A stretch of 64,000 nt of DNA. Source: Rossellomorea sp. y25 (GTDB lineage: Bacteria; Bacillota; Bacilli; Bacillales; Bacillaceae_B). The notes under the pieces were generated by a model that saw nothing but the letters and a program-made list of their open reading frames with translations, was not told where the DNA came from and made no database searches. Shown here piece after piece: positions 10,244 to 19,054 of the stretch. The position numbers were made by a program, and so were the translations under genes. Within the stretch, counting starts at the first letter, position 1; every line of letters starts with the position of its first letter. Where the stretch lies: contig NZ_CP145886.1 of assembly GCF_038049935.1 (NCBI RefSeq), positions 3,170,501-3,234,500 of the forward strand. The letters run 5' to 3'.

Positions 10244-10924
10244 TTAGCTTCCTCCTTTAAAACTAGTAATATTTGGTCTAAGATGCTTTAAAACTTGTAA
10301 TCGATCCACAACAATTTGCCCCTGATCGTCGACATACGCACATTCCATTTCGTGGTCATCGTCTTCCTCCACCCGATCAGGTGCCCGGTTCAAGGAATCC
10401 CCTATCCGGAGCTGGGACGGAACCATTTTCGATGCCACAATGACCGCCTCCTGGTTTCCATTGTGGCCGGCATGGGCAAGCCCTTTTAATGAACCCAATA
10501 TGTAAATGTTCCCTCCAGCCAGAACTTTTCCCCCGGGATTGACATCGCCGACAATAAGGATGTCTCCTGGCACTTCCACGACTTGTCCCGACCGGATAAC
10601 CCCGGTTAGAGTTTCTATATTTCGTTCATCTATGAGTTTCTCTGCATCATTCTTAGTAATCACATTACTCCATACTTCATTCACTACTAAATTGCGTTTT
10701 TGTCTTACAATCTCTTTCAACTCTTCTACTTGATCATCTGTTAAGTAGCGATTGCCTGTTTGAATATTGACCGTGAGGAGGGGAGTCCCTTCCGTTTCCC
10801 GGTAATGGGCAGACAGTTTATCGTCCAATTCCTTCTTCAACTCGCGAAAGGAGCATTGATCATTGAGATGAAGAGTCAGTCCTTCTTTTGTTCCTTTTAT
10901 CATCACATTTGGCTTTTTATTCAT
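10244..10924 (-). CDS. minC: Septum site-determining protein MinC
   Basis: FtsZ polymerisation inhibitor, about 226 aa. The C-terminal right-handed beta-helix (GDILIVGDVNPGGKVLAGGN, then IYILGSLKGLAHAG) is the MinD-binding domain. I took MNKKPNVMIKGTKEG as the start; a GTG five codons upstream coincides with the RBS GAGGTGA. Confidence 0.95.
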   Translation of the reverse strand: MNKKPNVMIKGTKEGLTLHLNDQCSFRELKKELDDKLSAHYRETEGTPLLTVNIQTGNRYLTDDQVEELKEIVRQKRNLVVNEVWSNVITKNDAEKLIDERNIETLTGVIRSGQVVEVPGDILIVGDVNPGGKVLAGGNIYILGSLKGLAHAGHNGNQEAVIVASKMVPSQLRIGDSLNRAPDRVEEDDDHEMECAYVDDQGQIVVDRLQVLKHLRPNITSFKGGS

Positions 10925-11009
10925 GGCGCAAATTTTCACCTCAGTCGTCTATTAAATTCGACATAAGCTGTGTCATTTCCTCTTTTTATGAAAAAATTAC
11001 TAATAGAAT

Positions 11010-11531
11010 TTAATCTTCCAACCACTCTTTCCGTTTACGGAGGAGATAGTTCCTAAGTGGAAATGCCAAAACTATATAAAACAATATATTAAGGACCAAT
11101 GTTGGCCACAAACGCCAGTCCACGAACTGCATAAACGTCAAATCGGTTCGCTGGATAATTAAATTGATTTGATACACCAAAAACTCTAAGACAGAAAGGT
11201 TCACAAGAGAAATGATTCCCAGTACAAAGAGGTTATTATGTAAAACCTTCATCATCTGGTGTGATAAAAAGATGACAAACGGAAAGAGCACTAAGTAAAT
11301 TCCATTGATTTCAGTGTAATAAATATCAAATAGAAAGCCAAAGATGAAACCATAAAGCAACGCAGTTCGATACTGATAATACGCACAAATAAAGAACAGC
11401 ACAATAATCAGAAAATGTGGAACAATGATTTTCTGATCAAACCATTCTTCATTAGGGAAAAGATGAACAAATAGACTTTCACTGTAAAAGAAAAGCAGGG
11501 TCATGAAAGGAAGGAGGAGCCTGCTAATCAT
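11010..11531 (-). CDS. mreD: Rod shape-determining protein MreD
   Basis: Small polytopic membrane protein (173 aa, about five or six hydrophobic segments) of the elongasome. Its start overlaps the mreC stop by four bases, and it lies in the canonical mreBCD-minCD order. Confidence 0.9.
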   Translation of the reverse strand: MISRLLLPFMTLLFFYSESLFVHLFPNEEWFDQKIIVPHFLIIVLFFICAYYQYRTALLYGFIFGFLFDIYYTEINGIYLVLFPFVIFLSHQMMKVLHNNLFVLGIISLVNLSVLEFLVYQINLIIQRTDLTFMQFVDWRLWPTLVLNILFYIVLAFPLRNYLLRKRKEWLED

Positions 11532-12409
11532 TGCTCTTCCTCCTCAGAATCTACTTCCTGTTCTGTCACACCTTGAATTTCTCGGTCGATGACCATGACG
11601 TGCTCCAGGTGATAAAAATCAGCAGCAGGCTTTACATATGCCGTTTGAGTCAGGCCGTATTGATCCGGTTTCACTTCTTTTACTTCCCCGATAACCAGAC
11701 CCTTAGGGAACACTCCTCCTAACCCGGAGGTCATCACTTTAGAGCCTTTGTCCACTTTCATATCGTTTGAAATCCGCTTAACTAGGATTTCTTTTTTATC
11801 ACTGTCGTATCCTTCAATCCACCCGTTAATATCTTGTTCTTTCCCTTGAATCACTGTGGAAATCCGGTTTTTTGTATTATTTGTCGAAATTAATTCAACA
11901 GTGGATGAAAATTCATTTACGCTCTTAATCTTTCCAATCAATCCGGCCGATGAAATAACAGCCATGTCTGATTTAATTCCGTTCACTTCCCCTTTATCGA
12001 TCGTCAGGAGCTCTTGCCAGCGATCCGGGTTTCTTGCAATGACGGTGGCTTGAATCGTGTTATAGGCACGAAGGTCTTCCTTCTTTTCAAGGACCGCTCT
12101 TAATTCAGTATTATCTTGTTTAAGGTCTTTCACTTTTGTTTCAAGCTTCACTAACTCATCTAAACGTGTTTTCAGCTTTTCATTTTCTGTGTATGTATTT
12201 TGAAGATCTTGAACGTTTTCAACAACTCCCGCTACATAATTAACAGGTTTTGAAACCAATGACTGTCCGAATCCTACCATATCTTTCACAAACTGCTCTG
12301 GCCAGCTGATGCTATCTCGCTCCCGCAAAGAAAATCCAATTAATCCCACAAGGACTATGACACTGACGAGCAGAATGATCAAACGTTTATTCAGGAAGAA
12401 TTGTGGCAT
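11528..12409 (-). CDS. mreC: Rod shape-determining protein MreC
   Basis: Bitopic elongasome protein: one N-terminal transmembrane helix, a coiled coil (QDLQNTYTENEKLKTRLDEL), then the extracytoplasmic beta domain (ARNPDRWQELLTIDKGEVNG, VMTSGLGGVFPKGL). Start at MPQFFLNKR (12409), with GAGGTG upstream; the frame extends three codons further without an RBS. About 293 aa, with an acidic tail. Confidence 0.95.
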   Translation of the reverse strand: MPQFFLNKRLIILLVSVIVLVGLIGFSLRERDSISWPEQFVKDMVGFGQSLVSKPVNYVAGVVENVQDLQNTYTENEKLKTRLDELVKLETKVKDLKQDNTELRAVLEKKEDLRAYNTIQATVIARNPDRWQELLTIDKGEVNGIKSDMAVISSAGLIGKIKSVNEFSSTVELISTNNTKNRISTVIQGKEQDINGWIEGYDSDKKEILVKRISNDMKVDKGSKVMTSGLGGVFPKGLVIGEVKEVKPDQYGLTQTAYVKPAADFYHLEHVMVIDREIQGVTEQEVDSEEEEQ

Positions 12410-12503
12410 GATGTACACCTCAACCTTTTCTCATTCTAGTAAATACTATATCAAAAATCGCTTGTTTTTGATATCATTCGTCAAAATATTCATGGTTCTT
12501 CGA

Positions 12504-12559
12504 AAAAAGATGGGGCCGGCCTTAAGATTAAATCAGTAACCTTAAGGAGACGTCCCCCA
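12504..12559 (-). terminator. Terminator/attenuator between mreB and mreC
   Basis: CCTTAAG (12520-12526) pairs with CTTAAGG (12541-12547), extended by TGGGG/CCCCA at the base, then CTTTTTTC on the minus strand. It may limit readthrough from mreB into mreC. Confidence 0.6.
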
Positions 12560-12573
12560 TACATTATCTATTA

Positions 12574-13581
12574 TTATTTTCCCCGATTTTTAAAGAGATG
12601 AATGTGGTCAAGGGCTTTCCCTGTACCAATGGCCACACAATCCAGAGGCTCCTCAGCAATGAGGACCGGCATTTTCGTTTCATCACTGATCAGTTTGTCA
12701 AGATTACGAAGAAGGGCTCCGCCCCCTGTCAGCACAATTCCCCTGTCCATAATGTCAGCCGCGAGTTCTGGTGGTGTCTTCTCTAATGTACTCTTAACCG
12801 CATCGACAATCGTATATACAGTATCACGAAGGGCAGATGCAATTTCAACGGCCGTTATTTCTATCGTTTTCGGTAAACCTGTCAGAAGGTCACGCCCACG
12901 GATTTCCATCGCTTCGATTCCTTCAGAGTCCCCGGCAGAACCGACTTCCATCTTGATGTTTTCCGCTGTACGATCCCCGATCATCAGATTATACGTTTTG
13001 CGGATATAGTTGATGATGGCATCATCCATTTCATCCCCGGCAACACGGATCGACTGACTAGTCACAATCCCTCCTAAAGAGATGATCGCTACTTCCGTCG
13101 TTCCTCCACCAATATCCACGACCATACTTCCCGTTGGTTCCCATACTGGCAGGTTTGCGCCGATCGCAGCGGCAAAAGGTTCTTCGATCGTGTAAGCATC
13201 CCTTGCGCCAGCCTGTCTTGTTGCATCAATGACCGCTCTTTCTTCAACGCCCGTAATGCCTGACGGTACACAAACCATGACGTAAGGCTTACGTGAAAAA
13301 GCGCCTTTATTACGTGTCGCTTGTTTTATGTAGTACTTCATCATCGTGGCAGTTGTTTCGTAGTCCGCGATCACCCCATCCTTCATTGGGCGAAGCGCCA
13401 CTACATTCCCCGGTGTTCTTCCGATCATGTTTTTAGCATCATTTCCGACTGCTACAATTTGCTTATTATCTGTTTGAAGTGCCACAACAGAAGGTTCGCG
13501 AACGACAATCCCTTTGCCTTTCACGTACACCAATGTGTTAGCTGTTCCTAAATCAATCCCTAAATCTTTCGTTCCAAACAT
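12574..13581 (-). CDS. mreB: Rod shape-determining actin homologue MreB
   Basis: Cytoskeletal actin-like ATPase guiding lateral wall synthesis. The true start is [20 protein letters not shown] (13581, with GGGAG upstream); a frame extending to 13662 adds 27 unconserved residues. Phosphate loops IDLGTANT and [11 protein letters not shown] and adenosine motif LTGGGALL are present. 335 aa. The 13582-13833 stretch upstream is A/T-rich and must hold its promoter, but I could not fix the boxes. Confidence 0.97.
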   Translation of the reverse strand: MFGTKDLGIDLGTANTLVYVKGKGIVVREPSVVALQTDNKQIVAVGNDAKNMIGRTPGNVVALRPMKDGVIADYETTATMMKYYIKQATRNKGAFSRKPYVMVCVPSGITGVEERAVIDATRQAGARDAYTIEEPFAAAIGANLPVWEPTGSMVVDIGGGTTEVAIISLGGIVTSQSIRVAGDEMDDAIINYIRKTYNLMIGDRTAENIKMEVGSAGDSEGIEAMEIRGRDLLTGLPKTIEITAVEIASALRDTVYTIVDAVKSTLEKTPPELAADIMDRGIVLTGGGALLRNLDKLISDETKMPVLIAEEPLDCVAIGTGKALDHIHLFKNRGK

Positions 13582-13833
13582 GAATGGTATCTCCCTTTCT
13601 GATACAAATTGGCTGGTTTTTAACATTTTATATGTGTTTTCACAGGAGAGTTGTCCAATCACTCTCTATCCTCGTAATTTTCGTCACAATAATTGTACGT
13701 TCATGCATAACGAAAAGACTCATTCCCTTGTAGAATGACTCCCTTATTCACAGACTGCGTTATATAGAATCACCATATTGTTTGTAAAAATCATAAACTT
13801 TATTATATCGTAACCAGGAAAAAAATCATAGTG

Positions 13834-14130
13834 TCATAAATACCCTTTTTCCTTTAAACTGATAAACTTCTTCTCCCCTATTATAAGATGATCGAGTATA
13901 TCAATACCAATGATTCGACCACATTCCACTAATCTTTTTGTCACTTCAATATCTTCCCTGCTTGGAGTCGGATCTCCCGATGGATGGTTATGAATACAAA
14001 TGATTGATGCGGCGGATCGCCGAAAGGCTTCTTTGAAGACCTCCCGAGGGTGTACGATGGAGGCATTCAGACTTCCAATAAAGATGGTTTGTTTGTGGAG
14101 AACTTGATTCTTTGTGTTGAGGTATAAGCA
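13834..14130 (-). pseudogene. radC: 3' part of radC, cut off by the prophage
   Basis: C-terminal JAB1/MPN-type domain of Rad[28 protein letters not shown], then the metal motif [11 protein letters not shown] and the end SLKEKGYL. No start codon or RBS lies near its beginning; it runs into the prophage end at the CA core 14129-14130. Joined to the 5' part (49881-50296), the frame reads [12 protein letters not shown] exactly as in intact RadC proteins, so the gene is split, not decayed, and would be restored by excision. Confidence 0.93.
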
Positions 14131-14152
14131 TATATACCTTACATAAATACAG
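14119..14152. other. Left prophage junction (attL) with CA core and 14-bp arm
   Basis: Host radC sequence up to 14128, the core CA at 14129-14130, then the phage half-site TATATACC (14131-14138) and the arm TTACATAAATACAG (14139-14152). This arm is the exact reverse complement of the one at the right end (49859-49872). Core position was set by codon register with the RadC family and by the centre of the dyad. Confidence 0.85.
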
Positions 14153-14166
14153 TTATTTATTTGAGG

Positions 14167-14805
14167 CTATATTTCACTATAAAGGATTACCTCATGCCTA
14201 ATACTTCGATCTTTTAACCACGCTGATAACTTCTTCTTACGGTCTTGGGTGTGGGTAAAAAAATAGAGAATGGGAGCACCGTTGAAATCTTTACGTATAA
14301 GTGGAAGAATCTCTGCATAATTGTTCACCTTCTTTCGATTATCTGCCATGTTCAACTTGTTATCAATCTCAATCAAATAGGTGTAGCCGTTTCGCGTGAA
14401 ATAAGCGTCTGTAACAAGTTTTCTTTTGTTTGAAGGCTTTATCCCTTGGATGATTATATCTGTCCGTGATAGTGGTTCTGAGACTGTCTCGAAGGTGTGT
14501 TCGATATCCCAATCATGAGGTTGGTCGAAGTGGATATAAATATCGTTTCGCAATAGATAATGCTCGGTATTGAGGGACATGGTTACACTGTGTTCAGAGT
14601 CGATAAGCTTACGGCCCTTTTCATTGAGGTAGATCACCTTCTCTTTGTTCCAGTATTTTTGATGGGTGTATTCATTTAATCCATTGACAATTTTACAGGC
14701 ATTCCGGTAGCTCCCTAATTTATGAGTGTGCTGCAGGTGTTTAATCTTCACTATCCCTAATCGGTCGATAGTCATTAATAGACTTTCTAGTTTTTCCTGT
14801 TTCAT
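14167..14805 (-). CDS. Replication-relaxation family protein
   Basis: Protein of 212 aa resembling the Replic_Relax family (PF13814) found on Gram-positive plasmids, ICEs and some Bacillus phages: an N-terminal winged-helix segment (RLGIVKIKHLQHTHKLGSYR) then a nuclease-like beta core with TDAYFTRNGYTYLIEIDNKL. The D...E-x-D pattern resembles a restriction-type nuclease fold, but activity is not established. Its first 65 bases overlap the 3' end of the FtsK-like gene, with GGAGGGAG before the ATG. First gene inside attL. Family call is by recognition. Confidence 0.6.
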   Translation of the reverse strand: MKQEKLESLLMTIDRLGIVKIKHLQHTHKLGSYRNACKIVNGLNEYTHQKYWNKEKVIYLNEKGRKLIDSEHSVTMSLNTEHYLLRNDIYIHFDQPHDWDIEHTFETVSEPLSRTDIIIQGIKPSNKRKLVTDAYFTRNGYTYLIEIDNKLNMADNRKKVNNYAEILPLIRKDFNGAPILYFFTHTQDRKKKLSAWLKDRSIRHEVILYSEI

Positions 14806-15901
14806 GTTCTCCCTCCATCATCTTATATATCATTTTATCGTCAATGTACGGTACTTGGACTGTGCGTTTCTTCTCGACCATATATATGGCCCTTCCCGGG
14901 ATAGAAGGTAGATCTTCAGCCCCCACTTCATCCAATAACACTTGGCTTGCAATACGTGACGCACATATAAATGACATACGAGCGACAATGTTCATCTTTA
15001 CTTGCATAGGGACCGCTTCTTTCGTGGGATACTGGGTCGCATAGATCAATCTCATCCCAACCGCCCCACCTATACGAGCAATTTCACTAAGGGCAGCTTG
15101 GCAGAACTCTGCGTATTGCTTCACTTTCTTATCCTTTACAGTGTTCGGTGATAATTCAGCCCCCTCATCCACAATAATGAATGTCCGTTTCTTGATTGGA
15201 GTATCCAGGATGTTTGTATAACCTTTATCACGGAACATTAATTCCCTTCGCTTCAATTCATCTGTCACGTTTATAAGTGTCTCTGCTGCTTCGTATACGT
15301 CACAGGCGACATCTTTTACCTGCGGGAAAGCTTTATACTTATAGAACTCTAAACCGGCCTTTAAATCGAGTATATAGAATTCTACATTCTCCCCCATGTT
15401 CATCATGAGCGTGTGGAATGTCTCTTTCATAAAAACCGTTTTACCGAATCGAGTCACCCCGCCTACAAGCATGTGAGGGTAATGATCGAAGTTGTGGTAC
15501 AGTACCCCTTGATGATTCTTACCTATCGGGACTTCCCAAGTTCCAGGTTGGATCAGTGATTCATCGTAATTCCATTTAGTAGGAAGTTTCTCTTTAAACA
15601 CCCTCAATTTTAGCACCCCCTCATATTCGTACTCTACTTCCCTATTAAGAGCTTCTTTTAATGCCGGCAGTATAGCTTTAAATTCATCACTCGGCATCCC
15701 TGTAGGTAACGTATAAATGTATGTGATGTGTGTTCCTCTGTCATGAGTGGATTTTAGTTTAGGGTAAATAAGGTTATCGCCTTTTTTGAAGCATATATTA
15801 CGATTGACTAGGACCTGTTGAATGGTACGTTTATCGTTTTTCTTCCGAGGGATAAGGGCAGCTCCTACGATAACGGCTGGAATGGCAAGAAGTTCGATCA
15901 T
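14741..15901 (-). CDS. FtsK/SpoIIIE-type DNA translocase
   Basis: P-loop motor of 386 aa with Walker A GGVTRFGKTVFMKE (around residue 150) and Walker B TFIIVDEGAELS (around 245). An N-terminal hydrophobic segment is short, and there is no gamma domain, so this resembles ICE/plasmid coupling-protein relatives (as ICEBs1 ConQ) more than chromosomal SpoIIIE. Forms an operon with the two small membrane proteins upstream and the replication-relaxation protein downstream. Such genes occur in Bacillus siphoviruses; their role there is unknown. Confidence 0.8.
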   Translation of the reverse strand: MIELLAIPAVIVGAALIPRKKNDKRTIQQVLVNRNICFKKGDNLIYPKLKSTHDRGTHITYIYTLPTGMPSDEFKAILPALKEALNREVEYEYEGVLKLRVFKEKLPTKWNYDESLIQPGTWEVPIGKNHQGVLYHNFDHYPHMLVGGVTRFGKTVFMKETFHTLMMNMGENVEFYILDLKAGLEFYKYKAFPQVKDVACDVYEAAETLINVTDELKRRELMFRDKGYTNILDTPIKKRTFIIVDEGAELSPNTVKDKKVKQYAEFCQAALSEIARIGGAVGMRLIYATQYPTKEAVPMQVKMNIVARMSFICASRIASQVLLDEVGAEDLPSIPGRAIYMVEKKRTVQVPYIDDKMIYKMMEGEHETGKTRKSINDYRPIRDSED

Positions 15902-16131
15902 CTACTCATGCAGTCCGTACACATATCACCATAAAAATCATCCTTATCTCTACCACACCATCTACAGTATCTCCACAAAATTAAAATCATGAAAATCACA
16001 CTCCTGTTTTTACGATGAGAAGCATCGGAAAAAAATATATGATAATATATCAAGTTGATTGAACATAGACGAGCCATGACAAGAAGGACAATATATATAT
16101 CAATAGGTATCTTTTTCATTGACTCATTCAC
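15898..16131 (-). CDS. Small membrane/zinc-ribbon protein (start uncertain)
   Basis: The frame overlaps the upstream stop (GTG at 16131) and the ATG of the FtsK-like gene (ATGA). It would have one or two hydrophobic segments and ends in CRWCGRDKDDFYGDMCTDC, a four-Cys zinc-binding tail. An internal ATG at 15990 has AGGAGTG upstream and would give 30 aa comprising the zinc tail only. Function unknown. Confidence 0.5.
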   Translation of the reverse strand: MNESMKKIPIDIYIVLLVMARLCSINLIYYHIFFSDASHRKNRSVIFMILILWRYCRWCGRDKDDFYGDMCTDCMSR

Positions 16132-16322
16132 TACAAGAACAGTTTACTGACCAGTGAAATGAGCTTGAGAAACGCACCGGCTTTGATTACCTCGACCAGG
16201 ATCACGAGTAAGTCCTCATTAATGGACAACCCGTTCTTTTCAAGTGCTGTAATGACTAATAAACCACCTCCAAATATTCCAGTTGCGACTATTCCGAATG
16301 TAAAAGGCTCTATTGCGATCAT
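16131..16322 (-). CDS. Small two-helix membrane protein
   Basis: 63 aa with hydrophobic segments at about residues 7-26 and 37-60. A good RBS (AAAGGAG) precedes the ATG. First gene of the minus-strand operon leading to the FtsK-like translocase, and divergent from the HTH gene at 16449. Function unknown. Confidence 0.6.
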   Translation of the reverse strand: MIAIEPFTFGIVATGIFGGGLLVITALEKNGLSINEDLLVILVEVIKAGAFLKLISLVSKLFL

Positions 16323-16448
16323 CTCCTTTCTGACTTTGTATATTTCAATGTATGCAATAAAGAACTATGAATGTATGTACAAGTGAAATTTAATTACATT
16401 AAAGGGGATTTATTTTTCAGCGTGGAATAAGACAAGTGAGGTGATAGT

Positions 16449-16646
16449 ATGATATGTAAGTTAGAGGGTTACATAAAAGAAAGTGGATTACGAAAAGATT
16501 TTATTGCAAATAAGATAGGTGTGAGCGTTAGAATGCTTCGAAAATATGAAAAAGGAGAGAGTCTGCCTCCATTAGATAAAGCATTTATTCTGGCCGATTT
16601 ATTAGGTGTGAAAGTCGATGATCTTTACAGGAGGGACAAAGGGTGA
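16449..16646 (+). CDS. XRE-family HTH regulator
   Basis: 65-aa Cro/CI-type regulator: LRKDFIANKIGVSVRMLRKY is the HTH, followed by GESLPPLDKAFILADLLGV typical of the XRE fold. Divergent from the FtsK-like operon, so it may control that module from the shared 126-bp intergenic region. RBS GAGGTGA. Confidence 0.85.
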   Translation: MICKLEGYIKESGLRKDFIANKIGVSVRMLRKYEKGESLPPLDKAFILADLLGVKVDDLYRRDKG

Positions 16647-16885
16647 ATTTCGATATGAAATTACATATAAAAATTGAGGACACCGGTATACTCCGATTTA
16701 ATCGATTCAGCTGCAGAAGAGATAAATTGCCTGAACTGGCTTCTAAGTGGAAGTATCAAGTATGGAGAGAACATGGTTGCCGAGAGATGCTTGTTGAGAA
16801 GATCCTGGTTAATGAAGATGAAGATATTAAAGATGAGGTGAAGGAGTATGAAGAAAACGAGGGAAGAGGTCATCTCCCGTTTTAA
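16643..16885 (+). CDS. Hypothetical phage protein
   Basis: 80 aa, starts by GTG overlapping the HTH stop, or by the ATG four codons later (MKLHIKIEDTG). Mixed charged protein with an acidic tail. Not recognised beyond similarity in style to small proteins of Bacillus phages. Confidence 0.6.
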   Translation: MNFDMKLHIKIEDTGILRFNRFSCRRDKLPELASKWKYQVWREHGCREMLVEKILVNEDEDIKDEVKEYEENEGRGHLPF

Positions 16886-16991
16886 AGAGATGGGATTAGA
16901 TCCGGATAAGGTCTATGATGCCGTGTGTACAATCGATGACATGGCCAAATTGATTAAAGAAGAAGTAAAAGAAAAAGCCCCTCTCGATTGA
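16848..16991 (+). CDS. Hypothetical 47-aa protein
   Basis: Begins MKKTREEVISRFKEMGLDP and ends EVKEKAPLD; an alpha-helical, charged peptide. GAGGTGAAGGAG precedes the ATG, which overlaps the previous gene by 38 bases. Third gene of the small plus-strand operon. Confidence 0.6.
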   Translation: MKKTREEVISRFKEMGLDPDKVYDAVCTIDDMAKLIKEEVKEKAPLD

Positions 16992-17006
16992 GAAGGGCTA
17001 ATTTTT
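16972..17006. terminator. Bidirectional terminator between HTH operon and endolysin
   Basis: AGCCCCTCTC (16976-16985) pairs with GAGAAGGGCT (16990-16999) with one mismatch; T-rich on the plus side and TTTTTC on the minus side. Confidence 0.75.
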
Positions 17007-17808
17007 ATTCTACACGGATATATTTTTCATTGGCTGTTACATAGAAAGTCTTACCTTTGGAGTTCTTCACTTCAAACTGATAAGCATCGTCCACTTTCAA
17101 TTTCCTTATGATCGTTGGGAATCCATAACCTTTTGTAAGATAGTCCACTACATCCTTATCATCCCAAGATGGCTTAGAGTAAAATCTTAGTTTGGCCACT
17201 TTACACTCTGCCCTTTTACCTAAATAGGATGATGATCCGCTTAATGTTAATTTATCCCCAGGATGAATCACATCAGACTTTAATCCGTTCAATGTTTTCA
17301 ACTCATTCACCGAAAGATGATTGTCCTTAGCAATCCCCCAAAGAGTATCACCAGACTTTACTGTATGAACGCATGAAGATGATGAAGGAGAAAGATCCTT
17401 TAAAAGATAATCTAATGGATCCACAGCTTTGCTCTTACCAATGTTCCATCTGCCTTTATGCATCTCAAAGTGAAGATGCTGGCCAAAAGAATACCCTGTG
17501 TTCCCCATGATTCCAATTGGCTGCCCCTGCCTTACATGGTCCCCTTCTTTTACCTTCCGGGACCCGGATCTCATGTGTGCGTATACCGTTTCGAATTCTT
17601 GTCCATTTATATCATGCAGAATAAACACACACTCGCCGTAAGAGGAAGATAGGTACGATTTAGACACTCTGCCACTTGCTGATGCTACAACCTCATTTAC
17701 GCCGCCCTGAGCAATATCTATTCCATTGTGAATTCTGGCAACACCATTCAGAAAGTCTTTACCAAAACGAGAAGTGATCTTACCTTTTGCTGGATAAATA
17801 AATTCCAT
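17005..17808 (-). CDS. Endolysin: M23 endopeptidase with LysM
   Basis: Phage lysin of 267 aa. Residues 1-125 are an M23 metallopeptidase with zinc ligands in HNGIDIA, YAHM and HLHFEMH; around 145-190 is a LysM wall-binding domain (HTVKSGDTLWGIAKDNHLS); the C-terminal 70 residues (LRFYSKPSWDDKDVVDYL) form a probable SH3-like binding region. No signal peptide, so export needs the holin. It cuts peptide cross-bridges rather than amide bonds, unlike most Bacillus phage amidases. Confidence 0.9.
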   Translation of the reverse strand: MEFIYPAKGKITSRFGKDFLNGVARIHNGIDIAQGGVNEVVASASGRVSKSYLSSSYGECVFILHDINGQEFETVYAHMRSGSRKVKEGDHVRQGQPIGIMGNTGYSFGQHLHFEMHKGRWNIGKSKAVDPLDYLLKDLSPSSSSCVHTVKSGDTLWGIAKDNHLSVNELKTLNGLKSDVIHPGDKLTLSGSSSYLGKRAECKVAKLRFYSKPSWDDKDVVDYLTKGYGFPTIIRKLKVDDAYQFEVKNSKGKTFYVTANEKYIRVE

Positions 17809-18059
17809 TACAAATCCCTCTTTTCTTGGGCATATTTAATACCTGCTACTGTTCCGACACCCAACATGGCATACTTGATTCCTTCTAACATCACGTCAAA
17901 GTCAAAATGCTTATACTCAAAGGAAGCGAATCCGAGACCTAAAAAAAGCCCCACAACAGGGATTAAACTGTTTGGAACTTTACCAGATTCACGAATCACA
18001 TAAAGGATAAACGCCAGGGCAACATAAGCCCCAAAATCTAAAGATAATAGTTGTTCCAC
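17808..18059 (-). CDS. Phage holin
   Basis: About 83 aa with two or three hydrophobic segments (FGAYVALAFILYVI, NSLIPVVGLFLGLGFAS, AMLGVGTVAGIKYA) and a charged C-terminus; resembles A118-like holins. The start is the GTG at 18059 after AAAGGGGG. Overlaps the endolysin start by one base, the normal lysis cassette order. Confidence 0.8.
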   Translation of the reverse strand: MEQLLSLDFGAYVALAFILYVIRESGKVPNSLIPVVGLFLGLGFASFEYKHFDFDVMLEGIKYAMLGVGTVAGIKYAQEKRDL

Positions 18060-18060
18060 T

Positions 18061-18288
18061 TTACATTCCCCCTTTAAATAATTGAAATGCTCCATAAAAA
18101 ATGGCTACGGATCCGCCGATCAATGCGACTATAAATGCATTGGTAACGGCTCGTCGTAACCACTTGGTATTTTCTTTAATTTCACCTAAGTCTTGTTTTA
18201 CATATTCAAGATCTTTACCTTGTAAGAGGACTTCTTGCTCCAACTTTTGCAACCTGCTGTCAGTAGCCTGCTTCCACAGTTCATTCAT
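18061..18288 (-). CDS. xhlA: XhlA-family membrane protein
   Basis: 75 aa: an N-terminal coiled coil (RLQKLEQEVLLQGKDLEYVK) with the family signature IKENTKWLRRAVTNA, then one transmembrane helix. XhlA in PBSX works with the holin in host lysis. ATG at 18288 follows GGAGGAAG. Confidence 0.85.
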   Translation of the reverse strand: MNELWKQATDSRLQKLEQEVLLQGKDLEYVKQDLGEIKENTKWLRRAVTNAFIVALIGGSVAIFYGAFQLFKGGM

Positions 18289-18327
18289 GTCTGCTTCCTC
18301 CAATTTTATCACTCCCTTTTCAAGCAA

Positions 18328-18354
18328 TAAAAAAGACACCTCTATTGGTGCCTT
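18328..18354 (-). terminator. Terminator after the 92-aa protein gene
   Basis: GGCACC/AGGTGTC imperfect stem followed by TTTTTTATTG on the minus strand; it lies between the 18367 gene and the lysis genes, which may therefore have their own promoter. Confidence 0.5.
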
Positions 18355-18366
18355 ATCTCTATGTTA

Positions 18367-18645
18367 TTAATCATTGAAGTTGTGTAATGGTGTATCAGTG
18401 CTTTCTAATGGGAATTGACCTTTAAATGTATCAAATCTCATCAGATCCGCTACAGTTGGATATTTATCTTCATGGTACCAGTGAAGTTTCGGTAAATTGT
18501 CCTGTACCACTTCTTCTTGCTGCTGTTCAGTTTGAGTCACTTGATCGTTACTTTTTAGATTCAACACCAACAATAAACCTCCCATAAATAATCCGCCTGC
18601 CAATAGAATGGACACTACTTTTCTCACATTCATTCCTCCGCTCAA
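18367..18645 (-). CDS. Small exported or membrane-anchored protein
   Basis: About 88-92 aa with one N-terminal hydrophobic segment (VSILLAGGLFMGGLLLVLNL) and a polar exterior tail (HWYHEDKYPTVADLMRFDTF). GGAGGA precedes either an ATG or, with better spacing, a GTG (VRKVVSILL). Located between tail and lysis genes, followed by a terminator. Function unknown; surface location would fit a superinfection role, which is inference. Confidence 0.6.
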   Translation of the reverse strand: MSGGMNVRKVVSILLAGGLFMGGLLLVLNLKSNDQVTQTEQQQEEVVQDNLPKLHWYHEDKYPTVADLMRFDTFKGQFPLESTDTPLHNFND

Positions 18646-18705
18646 TAAATTATTTATTGCTTATATATACGCAGGATATGAAATAAAGTTTCACATTTAC
18701 GGAAA

Positions 18706-18885
18706 TTAAATTTCTTTAATTGGACTGATTACTTTCACATCAATCTTTGAAAGTATCAAATCTCCAATGACTACTGTGTTGACTTCCATACTATTAAGCT
18801 GCTCATTCATTTCAACAGGATCGAATGAATCAACTTCAGTTTCAAATTCTCCGCTATTGTGCGTTACGATTCTTAACTTCGGCAC
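18706..18885 (-). CDS. Hypothetical small phage protein
   Basis: 59 aa from a GTG seven bases after AGGAGG; sequence begins VPKLRIVTHNSGEF. It overlaps the preceding frame by 32 bases. Not recognised. Position after the tail spike gene suggests a tail-associated or XkdX-like small protein. Confidence 0.5.
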   Translation of the reverse strand: MPKLRIVTHNSGEFETEVDSFDPVEMNEQLNSMEVNTVVIGDLILSKIDVKVISPIKEI

Positions 18886-19054
18886 CAGCTGCACCTCCCT
18901 TCATTAATCGATCTGTGTAAGTGATATTACACTTCTCGAAAATTCCATTTGGTGAAGCCCCTAAAACATGATCATCTAATTTTAGAGTCACATTCATAAT
19001 TACAGGCATTCTACCAATGAGCTTTTTAATTATCAAAATACGTAATTTTTGCAT
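18854..19054 (-). CDS. Hypothetical small phage protein
   Basis: 66 aa; its ATG overlaps the stop of the tail spike (TGATG) and AGGAGGAGG lies upstream. Begins MQKLRILIIKKLIGRMP. Not recognised. Confidence 0.55.
   Translation of the reverse strand: MQKLRILIIKKLIGRMPVIMNVTLKLDDHVLGASPNGIFEKCNITYTDRLMKGGAAGAEVKNRNAQ

Noticed and set aside
14122..14124. GTA as the recombination core
   Set aside because: GTA is shared by both junctions in the RadC register, but it is not at the centre of the attP dyad; CA satisfies both criteria.
14131..14152. tRNA-based attachment site
   Set aside because: No tRNA-like cloverleaf is present; the host gene is clearly radC and the recombinase is a serine, not tyrosine, integrase.
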